Source: CAYXXZ01 sp964469165 (lineage in GTDB: Bacteria > Pseudomonadota > Gammaproteobacteria > Pseudomonadales > Porticoccaceae). Taken from it: 31,543 nt of DNA. The position numbers were made by a program, and so were the translations under genes. Where the stretch lies: the NCBI GenBank assembly GCA_964469165.1, contig CAYXXZ010000029.1:1-31543 (forward strand), written 5' to 3'. Of the stretch, positions 8,783 through 16,789 are shown piece by piece. The notes under the pieces were generated by a model, which was given only the letters and a program-made list of their open reading frames with translations, was not told where the DNA came from and made no database searches. Position 1 is the first letter of the stretch; the number at the start of each line of letters is the position of its first letter.

Positions 8783-9283
8783 ATGCCGCGCGATTTCTGG
8801 GATTTCGCCTGTCACCTGTATCGCCGCGACGGTGTCGAGCACGCCTGCCTGCAACTGCAGGACAACGCTGGCGTGGATGTCAGCGCAGTGCTGCTGTGCT
8901 GCTGGCTCGGCCAGGCTTACGGAGAGCACGCCGGGCGACATCTGGAGACACTGCTGGCGGATGCGGCCACCTGGTCGCGGCAACTGGTCGCCCCGCTGCG
9001 CCGCGCCCGCTACTGGTACCGCAGCCGGCCCGACGCCATGCGCGATGCCGCGCTGTACCAACAGCTCAAGGATGTGGAGCTGATGGCGGAAAAAGCCCTC
9101 ATGCAACAGCTCGACAGCCGGGCACGGCAACTGCTCGGCACATCACGACACACCGCAGCGGCACCCCGCGCGGCGGCGAAGGACTTCGTCCACAGCTATC
9201 TGAAAGGCGCCACCATCGTCCTCGACGACAGCGCGCAACAACAGCTCGCTCTTATTTTGGCGGCGCTCGACGGCGACTCCTGA
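8783..9283 (+). CDS. TIGR02444 family protein (uncharacterised)
   Basis: A 166-residue soluble protein that I recognise as the TIGR02444 (DUF2390) family by its N-terminus FWDFACHLYRRDGVEHACLQLQD and the block VSAVLLCCWLGQAYGE. No function is established for the family. It is mostly helical and arginine/alanine-rich, with no signal peptide or membrane span. It starts 7 bases after trkH and is probably transcribed with trkAH. Some 210 bases without a recognised signal follow before the next gene. Confidence 0.8.
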   Translation: MPRDFWDFACHLYRRDGVEHACLQLQDNAGVDVSAVLLCCWLGQAYGEHAGRHLETLLADAATWSRQLVAPLRRARYWYRSRPDAMRDAALYQQLKDVELMAEKALMQQLDSRARQLLGTSRHTAAAPRAAAKDFVHSYLKGATIVLDDSAQQQLALILAALDGDS

Positions 9284-9497
9284 ACGCGTCATTACCGGTA
9301 TTCCTCTCCATTTTGTGCGTTGGTCACTTCCAAGCTACCGGCTGTCGGGCGCCCCATTGCAATCATTACACCCGCGCAGACAATGTCGGCGTTGTCATGC
9401 CTCGTGATTGCGCTGGCCGGCATCAGTAGCTTCCCTGCACGACATGCGCTCTGCAGACAACATGCAACGCTTATTTTTGGCGCATACCGGAGATGAT

Positions 9498-10151
9498 ATG
9501 CAACAGGTCGCAGCTACTCTGCGCTTCTATCTTGCGTTCGCGGCTGCACTCTGGCTGTGCAGCATTTGCGCGGCTCCTGTTGCCGCCAACACGGAGCTTT
9601 ATCCCTACATTCGCAAGCACAGCAGCGCGAGCGTGTCGCCGCAGGCGCTGGCACGGTTGCGCCAATACGATGGCTTGATCCGGTATTTCACCAGCCTCAG
9701 CTACTTTCGTCCTCGTCACAAAGTCAGCGCCGATTTCATGCGCGCGCTGATCCTCGCCGAATCCGGCGCGCACTCCGGCGCCATATCGCCGAAAGGCGCA
9801 CTGGGTCTCACCCAGATCATGCCGTCCACCGGTCGACAGGCGGCAAAGGAGCTGTATGCCAGCGGCTCGCGCTTCCGCTACGTGCCGCGCGCACGACTGG
9901 CTGCTTTGCGTGACGACGACCTGCTCGATCCTGCCGTCAACATTCTGATTGCCTGCTACCTCATCGCCAAATACAACGAAAAATTTTCGGGCCGCATCGA
10001 GTTGGTGGTCTCCGCCTGGAACGCGGGGGAGTACACGCCGGCTCTTGCGGGCGGACGGCACGCTCCCTATGAAGAAACCCGCAACCTGATCGGCCGGATC
10101 AACGGCTACTACCTGCACTTCCAGCGTCAACGTACACCTTTACGGCGTTGA
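9498..10151 (+). CDS. Exported SLT-family lytic transglycosylase
   Basis: A 217-residue protein with a signal peptide (about 1-30, ending APVAA) and an SLT/goose-lysozyme-like catalytic domain from about residue 75. Such enzymes cleave peptidoglycan between MurNAc and GlcNAc in the periplasm. The likely catalytic Glu88 lies in ALILAESGAHSG, followed by the diagnostic GALGLTQIMPST and later AWNAGEYTP (the Y/N-A-G motif). I chose ATG 9498 because it opens the signal peptide and has GGAG 5 bases upstream; the frame is open for 30 codons before it. It is 184 bases upstream of flhC on the same strand, in the place where flhD is usually found. A role in flagellar rod passage through the wall is possible but is inference. 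Confidence 0.87.
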   Translation: MQQVAATLRFYLAFAAALWLCSICAAPVAANTELYPYIRKHSSASVSPQALARLRQYDGLIRYFTSLSYFRPRHKVSADFMRALILAESGAHSGAISPKGALGLTQIMPSTGRQAAKELYASGSRFRYVPRARLAALRDDDLLDPAVNILIACYLIAKYNEKFSGRIELVVSAWNAGEYTPALAGGRHAPYEETRNLIGRINGYYLHFQRQRTPLRR

Positions 10152-10279
10152 ACCAGAAAAAGCATCCGTCGATGTGAATGGCAAAAAAGCGGCAAAACAA
10201 CCCTTTTTATAACCGCTCGTCGCGCCATCTCCCGCGTTCATCTGGCCGGTGTTGCCTAAATTTTGCCTCAGCCCCCACA

Positions 10280-10308
10280 ATGACGCGCTCTTTTCACACA
10301 ATTATTAT
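10280..10308 (+). promoter_or_regulatory. Candidate sigma-70 promoter of flhC
   Basis: ATGACG (4 of 6 to TTGACA) and TATTAT (5 of 6 to TATAAT) are separated by exactly 17 bases. The predicted transcript start lies about 20 bases before the flhC ATG, leaving room for the AGGGAG ribosome-binding site at 10323-10328. This would give flhC its own promoter, independent of the transglycosylase gene. Sequence match only. Confidence 0.4.
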
Positions 10309-10335
10309 GGTTTTTCCGAAGTAGGGAGTACGCAA

Positions 10336-10902
10336 ATGGATAAAAGCCTGCTAAGTGAAATGCGCCAGGTTCAGATGGCGATCGATCTGATCCAGCTGGG
10401 CGCGCGCCTGCAAGTGCTGGAAAGCGAAACCGACCTGAGCCGCGGCCGCCTGGTCAAACTGTACAAGGAAATTCGCGGCGTTTCTCCACCCAAGGGCATG
10501 CTGCCGTTTTCCACCGACTGGTTCATCACCTGGCAGCCCAACCTTCATTCCTCGTTGTTCTACAACATCTACCGAAAGATGCTCGACGAAGGCAACTGTG
10601 AACGCATGGAGGGCTTCATCAAGGCCTATCGTCTCTACCTGGAGCAGATCGAACTGCAGGGAGACGAACCCGTGCTGGGTCTGACGCGGGCCTGGACGCT
10701 GGTGCGCTTCTTCGAGAGCGGCATGCTGGAAATGACCGCCTGCACCTCGTGCAACGCGCAGTTCGTAGCGCACGCCTACAGCCCGGGCAGCGACTACGTA
10801 TGCGGTATCTGCCGTCCGCCGTCACGCGCGGGCAAGACCCGCAAGGTCAGCGACACAAGCGGCTCGGATCCGCGCCGCGTCGCCGAATCCGGAACAGTTT
10901 GA
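10336..10902 (+). CDS. flhC: Flagellar master regulator subunit FlhC
   Basis: A 188-residue protein closely similar along its length to enterobacterial FlhC, the DNA-binding zinc protein that with FlhD forms the FlhD4C2 activator of class 2 flagellar promoters. Recognisable blocks are LIQLGARLQVLESETDLSRG (17-36), the stretch from GRLVKLYKEIRG through KGMLPFSTDWF (37-63), and IKAYRLYLEQ (95-104). The four-Cys zinc site is C136/C139 and C156/C159 (CTSC...CGIC), followed by RPPSRAGKTRK. ATG 10336 has AGGGAG 7 bases upstream; the open frame before it does not match the family. No flhD is present next to it or elsewhere in this window, which is unusual. Confidence 0.95.
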   Translation: MDKSLLSEMRQVQMAIDLIQLGARLQVLESETDLSRGRLVKLYKEIRGVSPPKGMLPFSTDWFITWQPNLHSSLFYNIYRKMLDEGNCERMEGFIKAYRLYLEQIELQGDEPVLGLTRAWTLVRFFESGMLEMTACTSCNAQFVAHAYSPGSDYVCGICRPPSRAGKTRKVSDTSGSDPRRVAESGTV

Positions 10903-10975
10903 GAACACGCTCTATCCGAATGGCAATTTCGTAACTATTTCTACGTGCTCATATGACGTTATAAGACATGGTTCT

Positions 10976-11000
10976 CAGGGCGCCCTGCAGGAGCCTGCAG
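10976..11000. repeat. Two adjoining short palindromes downstream of flhC
   Basis: CAGGGCGCCCTG (10976-10987) is a perfect 12-base palindrome. It overlaps a 7-base-arm inverted repeat, CTGCAGG-AG-CCTGCAG (10985-11000). They lie between the convergent ends of flhC and the HD-GYP gene, where a terminator would be expected, but no T-run follows on either strand. Confidence 0.5.
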
Positions 11001-11005
11001 CACGC

Positions 11006-11033
11006 GAGCTTAAAGCTTATGGCTTACAGCTCA
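11006..11033. repeat. Four tandem degenerate 7-base repeats (NNGCTTA family)
   Basis: Four units in register: GAGCTTA, AAGCTTA, TGGCTTA, CAGCTCA. Same period and unit number as the arrays at 371-398 and 24385-24412, but a different core. It lies in the gap between the converging flhC and HD-GYP genes. Confidence 0.7.
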
Positions 11034-11067
11034 CTTCGCCTCACGCAGAATTCCGACCATTGCGCAA

Positions 11068-12150
11068 TCAGCGGCCCGCCGCACGGACATCCTCGCCATC
11101 CGCGTAGCGGGCGCGGATGGCCAGAATGGCGGGTAGTTGGTCGAAAAACGCATCCACCAGCATCGGGTCGAAGTGCTTCTCGCGGCTGGTGCGAATCGCG
11201 TCGAGCGCCTGTTCCACCGCCCAGGCCCGTTTATAGGGCCGCGGAGACATCAATGCATCGAACACGTCGGCCAGCGCCACGATGCGACCGGATAGCGGGA
11301 TGCCCTTGCCTTTGAGGCCTTGCGGATAGCCGCTGCCATCCCATTTTTCGTGGTGGGTATAGGCGATTTCGCTGGCCATGCGCATCAGTTCCGAATCGTC
11401 ACCATCCAGCAAGCGTTTGCCGATGGTGGTATGGGTTTTCATGACTTCCCATTCGTGCGCCTCGAAAAACCCGGGCTTGAGCAGGATGGCGTCAGGAATA
11501 CCGATCTTGCCGATATCGTGCATGGGGCTGGCGTGGAGCAGCAGTTCCGCCTGCTCCGCATCCCAGCCGATGGTGCGCGCCAGCAGGGCGCAGGTGTGGC
11601 TCATGCGCAGGATGTGTCCGCCGGTTTCCTCGTCGCGGTACTCGGCGGCCATGCCCAGGCGCTGCACCACCTGAAAGCGGGTGCGGCGCAGCTCCTCGGT
11701 GCGGGCACGCACCATGCTCTCCAGTACTTCCTTCTGCTCGTGAATGAGGCGGTGGGCGAGATGTGCCTCCAGCAAATTGCGCACGCGCATCAGCAGCTCC
11801 GTGCGATCGAAGGGTTTCGTGAGGTAATCGCGGGCGCCCGCTGCCAGGGCCTGCAGCAGGTGTTCCTTGCCGGCCTGCGCGGTGAGGATCACGATCGGCG
11901 GCAACAGCGGATCGTCGAGCGCCTTCAGCTGCGCCATCACCTCGTAGCCGCTCAGGTGGGGCATGTTGATATCGAGCAGGATAAGATCCGGGCGCCGTTC
12001 GCGATAGCGCTTCACCACCTCGCGCGGATCGTTCTCCAGGGTCAGATGCTGATAGCCCTGGTTGCCGAGAATGCGGTCGAGCAACTTCAGGTTCACGGGC
12101 TCGTCATCGACGATCAACAAAGGGCTTTGGCTGAAAAAATCCGGGGTCAT
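11068..12150 (-). CDS. Response regulator with HD-GYP c-di-GMP phosphodiesterase domain
   Basis: A 360-residue two-domain protein. The N-terminal receiver domain (about 10-128) has the acidic pair D15/D16, the phosphoacceptor D60 in DLILLDINMP and the conserved K in LTKPF. A helical linker (about 130-165) leads to an HD-GYP domain (about 165-345) with H211-D212 in MHDIGKIGIPD and the GYP triad in HHEKWDGSGYPQGLKGKGIP. HD-GYP enzymes hydrolyse c-di-GMP, so phosphorylation is expected to tune c-di-GMP breakdown and thus favour motility. It lies 19 bases downstream of the hybrid kinase gene on the same strand and is probably co-transcribed with it from the sigma-28 promoter at 15497-15523. RpfG-like in architecture. 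Confidence 0.93.
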   Translation of the reverse strand: MTPDFFSQSPLLIVDDEPVNLKLLDRILGNQGYQHLTLENDPREVVKRYRERRPDLILLDINMPHLSGYEVMAQLKALDDPLLPPIVILTAQAGKEHLLQALAAGARDYLTKPFDRTELLMRVRNLLEAHLAHRLIHEQKEVLESMVRARTEELRRTRFQVVQRLGMAAEYRDEETGGHILRMSHTCALLARTIGWDAEQAELLLHASPMHDIGKIGIPDAILLKPGFFEAHEWEVMKTHTTIGKRLLDGDDSELMRMASEIAYTHHEKWDGSGYPQGLKGKGIPLSGRIVALADVFDALMSPRPYKRAWAVEQALDAIRTSREKHFDPMLVDAFFDQLPAILAIRARYADGEDVRAAGR

Positions 12151-12169
12151 TATCGTTCGTCCCTGTTGT

Positions 12170-15100
12170 CTAGCGAGAAATCGATTTGGCGAGAAAGCGG
12201 TCGAGAACCGCGAACAGCCGCGTCATCTCCAGTGGTTTGGTGAGGTAATCGTCGAAGCCGGCCGCCATGCCGCGCAGCACATCCTGAGGCATGGCATTGG
12301 CGGTGACGGCGGCGACCGGAATGGTGCGCAGGGCTGGATCGGCGCGCAGTACATCGAGTACCTGATAGCCATCCAGTCCCGGCATGTTGATGTCGAGCAG
12401 GATCAGATCAGGCGCCTGGGACAGCGCCATCTCGATACCGGCCTCGGGGCTCTCTGCGCAGAGCAGGGCAATGCCCGGGCGGCGCGCGATCATTTGCGCC
12501 AGCAACTTGAGGTTGGCGGGATTGTCCTCGATGTAAAGCACCGCCCGGTCGCCGTGAACACCGCCGCCGGTTGCGCTGGCCTGCGCAGGCGCGGGGATGG
12601 GCGACGCGGCGCCGACAGCCAACGCCAGTGGCAGTTCTATCCAGAAAGTACTGCCCACACCGACGTCGCTCTCGACCCCCAGAACCCCGCCCATCATCTC
12701 CACCAGGCGCTCGGTGATGGTGAGCCCGATACCCGTGCCTTCCACCTCGCTGTTTTCCGCATCGAGACGATTGAACGGCTGAAACAGCTCGGGCAGGCGC
12801 TGCGCGGCGATGCCCGGGCCGGTATCGGCAACGGCCAGGCGCATGTAGCTCCCGGCACGGTGCTCGGCGCCGAGGGTAACGGCACCCCCGGGTCTGTTGT
12901 ACTTGATGGCATTGGAGAGCAGGTTGAGCAACGCCTGTTTGAGGCGGGTGCGATCGGCGCGCACCATGAGTCCGTCGGGAACATCGCAGCGCAGTGCGAT
13001 ACCGGACTTGCCCGCAATGGCCGCCACCAGGCTCAGGCATTCTTCCGCCACCGAGGCTACGTCGAGCGGTTCCATGGATAACTCGATGCGCCCGGATTCC
13101 ACCTTGGCCAGGTCGAGTACTTCGTTGATGAGTTCCAGCAAATGGTGGCCGGCCTTGAGAATTTCCTGAACGTTGTCGTGCTGCTCCTCGTCGAGCTGGG
13201 TGTCGGTCTCGAGCAACTGGCCGAAACCGAGAATCGCATTCATCGGGGTGCGCAGCTCGTGGCTCATGCTGGACAGGAACTCCGATTTCGCGCGGTTGGC
13301 GCGATCGGCCTCTTCGCGGGCGGTGATCAGCGCCTGCTCCACGCGTTTGCGCTCGCTGACATCACTGTTGATGCCGATCATGCGGGTGGCGAAACCGTCC
13401 TCGTCGCGCGCCACCACGATGCCCCGGGTCAGCACCCATTTGTAGGTGCCGTCCCGGCAGCGCAGCCGCACCTCGAGGGCACAGGTGTTGCGCCTGCCGG
13501 CGCAGAGATCCTCGATCACCGTTTCCACTTCGGCGAGGTCTTCCGGATGAATACCCGCCGTCATGAAACGGGCTTCGGGGGGCACCTCGCCGGCCGGGTA
13601 GCCGAGCATGGTTTCGCAGTGACTCGACAGCGTCATGTGCTGGCTCGGCACATCCCACTCCCAGACGCCATCCCCGGCACCTTCCACGGCAAAGCTGAAG
13701 CGCTGTTCGGTCTCGCGCAGGCGCGCCTGCGCTTCGATCCTGTCGCTGATGTCCTGCACCGTACCCGTGTAGCGCGCCACCCGGCCACGTCCGCTCCGTT
13801 CCAGATTGGCGAGGATGTGCACGTGGCGCAGCGCGCCCTCGGCGGTGAAGATGCGGCAGCTGACGTCGAAGTGTCCCGTCGCCAGCGCCTCCTTGTTGGC
13901 ACGACGCACCGCTGCCCGATCGTCGCCGTGGAGGGTGCCGATGTAGGTATCCAGCCCCTCGTCGGCGGCAAAGGCGAAAATGCGCCTCGTCTCATCCGAG
14001 CAGATCAGCTCGAAGGTTTCCACGTCGTATTCCCAGCTGCCCATGTGGGCGATGGCCTGCGCTTCCCGCAACTGGCGCTCGCGCTCCACCAATGCCAGCT
14101 CGGTGCGTTTGCGGCTGTCGATATCCTGCACGATGCCGAGCATGTGCAGCGCGTCGCTTTCCGCGCCGCGCACCACGGCGCCGCTCTTGAGGAGCCAGCG
14201 CACCGTGCCGTCCGGCCACACCACGCGATGCTCGATCTCGTAGCTCTCGCCATTGCGCAGGGCACTGTCCACCGCGTCCAGCACCTGGGCGCGATCTTCC
14301 GGGTGCACCGCCAGCAGGAAACTGCCGTAGGTGGTCTCCAGATCGCCCTCCGGAAAGCCGAGCAGGGGTGCGGTGCGCTCGGTCCAGAACATGTGGCCGG
14401 TGCGCACGTCCCAATCCCAGGTGCCGATGTTGGCGTGGATCTGGCTGCGCCGCAGGCGCTCATGATGCAGCGCCAGCGCGTGTTCGGCCTGATAGCGGCT
14501 GATGGCGCCGGCGAACGCATCCGCCAGCACAGAGAACGCGCTCACCTCGTCGAGCACCCAGTCTGGCTGGTCGCGCAATGCGGCAAACAGCAGATAGCCG
14601 ATGGTGGCGGCATTCTTGCGCAGCGGCAGCGCGAACAGTGCCCGACAGCCCTGGCGCGCCAGCAGGGCACGCTCCGCCGCCGCGTCGGCGGGCAGCGCGG
14701 CGATATCGCTGAGCAGCAGTGCGTCGCCCTGATCCATGCGCTGTCGCCACCAGGGCAGCTCGCCCAGCGGCGGCTGGCATGGAGCGGGAGCGCCGCCAAG
14801 CTCCGGCGCAGCCCAGCCGTGGCTGCGCCCCAGCGTGTCGGCGGCATCGCCCTGCAGGTGCAGCCGCGCGCAGCAGGCGCCGAGAAATTCGCCGCTGCGT
14901 GCGAGAATCTGGCCAACCGCCGCCACCATCTGGCTGGCCTGGGTATTGAGCAACAAGGCCGTGGCATCGGTCAGCAGATTCTGTAACTCGCGCTGGCGGC
15001 GCAACGCCATCTCCACCTGTTTTATGCGGGTGATATCGGTGCGGATGGACAGGTATTTGTCGGGTGTGCCATCGCTGCCGAAAAGCGGGACGATGGTCGA

Positions 15101-15466
15101 TTCCACCCAGTAGCGGTCGCCGTTCTTGCGACGGTTGCACAGCTCGCCCTGCCATACGCGCCCGGCCTTGATGGTTTGCCACATGTCCCGGTACAACTGC
15201 GATCCGTGCATGCCGGACTTGAGCAGGGCGTGGCTGTGCCCGATCAGCTCGGCACGGGAGTAACCACTCACGGCACAGAATTTGTCGTTGACGTAGATGA
15301 TGCGCCCCTCCCCATCGGTGGCGCTGACGATGGCGTGATGGTTGAGCGCCTCGTGCTCGTGGGCATGAAGCAGGTCGCTCAGGCGCAAGGTGGCCTCCTC
15401 CCCTTCGAGAAGACTTTGCGAGTGCCGGATGGCAGGTTCCGGCGGCGTACTTGGCGACTGGGACAC
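12170..15466 (-). CDS. Soluble hybrid histidine kinase: PAS-GAF-PAS-PAS-PAS-HisKA-HATPase-REC
   Basis: A 1098-residue kinase with no membrane span that I can see. Domains in order (approximate): PAS 35-150 (its NRRKNGDRYWVES stretch resembles the Aer PAS), GAF 165-325, three further PAS/PAC units at 345-460, 465-580 and 590-705, HisKA with phospho-His736 in SSMSHELRTPMN, HATPase about 835-950 (NAIKYN, DTGPGIA, GTGIGLTI) and a receiver with D1025 in LILLDINMPGLDG. It should sense an internal signal such as redox state or a ligand and phosphorylate its own receiver and the HD-GYP partner encoded next. The start is a GTG at 15464-15466 with AGGA 6 bases upstream. It lies just below a sigma-28 promoter, which supports this start. 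The signal is not known. Confidence 0.93.
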   Translation of the reverse strand: MSQSPSTPPEPAIRHSQSLLEGEEATLRLSDLLHAHEHEALNHHAIVSATDGEGRIIYVNDKFCAVSGYSRAELIGHSHALLKSGMHGSQLYRDMWQTIKAGRVWQGELCNRRKNGDRYWVESTIVPLFGSDGTPDKYLSIRTDITRIKQVEMALRRQRELQNLLTDATALLLNTQASQMVAAVGQILARSGEFLGACCARLHLQGDAADTLGRSHGWAAPELGGAPAPCQPPLGELPWWRQRMDQGDALLLSDIAALPADAAAERALLARQGCRALFALPLRKNAATIGYLLFAALRDQPDWVLDEVSAFSVLADAFAGAISRYQAEHALALHHERLRRSQIHANIGTWDWDVRTGHMFWTERTAPLLGFPEGDLETTYGSFLLAVHPEDRAQVLDAVDSALRNGESYEIEHRVVWPDGTVRWLLKSGAVVRGAESDALHMLGIVQDIDSRKRTELALVERERQLREAQAIAHMGSWEYDVETFELICSDETRRIFAFAADEGLDTYIGTLHGDDRAAVRRANKEALATGHFDVSCRIFTAEGALRHVHILANLERSGRGRVARYTGTVQDISDRIEAQARLRETEQRFSFAVEGAGDGVWEWDVPSQHMTLSSHCETMLGYPAGEVPPEARFMTAGIHPEDLAEVETVIEDLCAGRRNTCALEVRLRCRDGTYKWVLTRGIVVARDEDGFATRMIGINSDVSERKRVEQALITAREEADRANRAKSEFLSSMSHELRTPMNAILGFGQLLETDTQLDEEQHDNVQEILKAGHHLLELINEVLDLAKVESGRIELSMEPLDVASVAEECLSLVAAIAGKSGIALRCDVPDGLMVRADRTRLKQALLNLLSNAIKYNRPGGAVTLGAEHRAGSYMRLAVADTGPGIAAQRLPELFQPFNRLDAENSEVEGTGIGLTITERLVEMMGGVLGVESDVGVGSTFWIELPLALAVGAASPIPAPAQASATGGGVHGDRAVLYIEDNPANLKLLAQMIARRPGIALLCAESPEAGIEMALSQAPDLILLDINMPGLDGYQVLDVLRADPALRTIPVAAVTANAMPQDVLRGMAAGFDDYLTKPLEMTRLFAVLDRFLAKSISR

Positions 15467-15496
15467 CGGTTTTCCTGAGCAGCGAGAACCTCCCTG

Positions 15497-15523
15497 TTAT
15501 CGGCGGATTTGCATCGATCTTTA
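15497..15523 (-). promoter_or_regulatory. Sigma-28 (FliA) promoter of the hybrid kinase/HD-GYP pair
   Basis: On the minus strand, TAAAGATC and GCCGATAA are separated by exactly 11 bases. The E. coli FliA consensus is TAAAGTTT-N11-GCCGATAA, so the -10 octamer is perfect and the -35 keeps TAAAG and one further T. The predicted transcript start is about 25 bases before the GTG start of the kinase. This places the kinase and its HD-GYP partner under flagellar class 3 control. Confidence 0.85.
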
Positions 15524-15550
15524 GAGCCTGCGAATGTATGCGTTTAGCGC

Positions 15551-15574
15551 GAAACGGCAGACAGACGCCGTTTC
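15551..15574. promoter_or_regulatory. Perfect 8-base inverted repeat upstream of flhB
   Basis: GAAACGGC and its exact complement GCCGTTTC are separated by AGACAGAC, 75 bases before the flhB start. It could be an operator in the shared kinase/flhB control region. The 8-base spacing does not fit an FlhDC box, which has half-sites 10-12 bases apart, so I do not assign a regulator. Confidence 0.4.
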
Positions 15575-15649
15575 CGCAGGCTTATCCGCGTATGGAGCGG
15601 CGCCGCGGGGCGCCAGAATGGCTGCCGGCATTTCATCCGTGCGCAGACC

Positions 15650-16789
15650 ATGGCCGACGACAGCGACGATCAGGAAAAAACCGAAGCCGCCACGCCGAGG
15701 CGCCTCGAGAAGGCGCGCGAGGAAGGGCAGGTGGCGCGCTCCCGCGAACTCACCACCTTCCTTTTACTGGCCACCGGCGTGGCGACGCTGTGGTCGATGG
15801 GCGGTGTGCTCTACAGCCAACTGGGGCTGGTGATGGAAAAGGCCTTTCTGTTCGACCGCGCCCGCGCCATGGACGTCGCGGTGATGCTGGCCGCACTGCG
15901 TGCCCTGGGGGAACACGCCCTGCTGGCGTTGCTGCCGCTCTTTCTGGTGATGCTGGTTGCAGCGCTGGCCGCACCCTCGCTGCTCGGCGGCCTGGTCGTC
16001 TCTGGCAAATCGCTGCAACCACAGTTTTCACGCCTCAACCCGGCCAAGGGCCTCAAGCGCATCTTTTCCAGCCAGGCGCTGGCGGAACTGGCCAAGGTCG
16101 TCGCCAAGGCGCTGCTGGTGGGCTCTGTCGGCGTATGGTTTGTGAGCTCCCGCGCCGGCGAGTTTCTCGCGCTGATGGACCAGCCGGTCGCCAGCGCGCT
16201 GGCCAACGCCCTGCGCCTCGCCGCCAGTGCCTGCGGGCTCATGGTGCTGACGCTGGTGGTGGTGATTCTCATCGATGTGCCGTACCAGTTGTGGCATCAC
16301 GCCAAGAAGCTGCGCATGAGCCGCGAGGAAATCCGCCGCGAACACAAGGAGAGCGAGGGCGATCCCCACGTCAAGGGACGCATTCGTTCACAGCAGCAGG
16401 CCGCGGCGCGGCGGCGCATGATGAGCAAGGTGCCCAACGCCGACGTGATCGTTACCAACCCCAGTCACTACGCGGTGGCACTGCGTTATGACCAGGCGCG
16501 CACGGCCGCGCCGGTGGTCGCCGCCAAGGGTGCCGACGCGGTGGCGGCGCGAATCCGTGAACTCGGCGCAAGCCACGGCGTACCGCTGCTCGCGGCGCCG
16601 CCGCTGGCGCGCGCGCTCTATCACCATGTCGACCTGGACCGGGAGATTCCCGCCGACCTCTACACGGCGGTGGCGGAGGTCATGGTGTGGGCATTCGCCA
16701 TTCGCCGTGGCGACAGCGCGGTCGCGGCGCCCTCCGACCTGCCCGTACCCGAGGCGCTCGCCAACCCGCCGGGACGAGGAGAGACATGA
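15650..16789 (+). CDS. flhB: Flagellar type III export switch protein FlhB
   Basis: A 379-residue inner-membrane component of the flagellar export gate that switches substrate class from rod/hook to filament. The N-terminal cytoplasmic segment EKTEAATPRRLEKAREEGQV is diagnostic. Four hydrophobic stretches follow (about 35-60, 85-115, 145-165, 190-215), then the cytoplasmic domain. The autocleavage site reads N270-P271-S272-H273, where most FlhB proteins have NPTH. The Asn-Pro pair cut in the family is kept and the Thr is replaced by Ser. No strong ribosome-binding site precedes ATG 15650. Its stop overlaps the flhA start (ATGA). Confidence 0.97.
   Translation: MADDSDDQEKTEAATPRRLEKAREEGQVARSRELTTFLLLATGVATLWSMGGVLYSQLGLVMEKAFLFDRARAMDVAVMLAALRALGEHALLALLPLFLVMLVAALAAPSLLGGLVVSGKSLQPQFSRLNPAKGLKRIFSSQALAELAKVVAKALLVGSVGVWFVSSRAGEFLALMDQPVASALANALRLAASACGLMVLTLVVVILIDVPYQLWHHAKKLRMSREEIRREHKESEGDPHVKGRIRSQQQAAARRRMMSKVPNADVIVTNPSHYAVALRYDQARTAAPVVAAKGADAVAARIRELGASHGVPLLAAPPLARALYHHVDLDREIPADLYTAVAEVMVWAFAIRRGDSAVAAPSDLPVPEALANPPGRGET

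Noticed and set aside
10152..10335. A hidden flhD upstream of flhC
   Set aside because: The gap is only 184 bases and shows no FlhD-like sequence; flhD needs about 350 bases.
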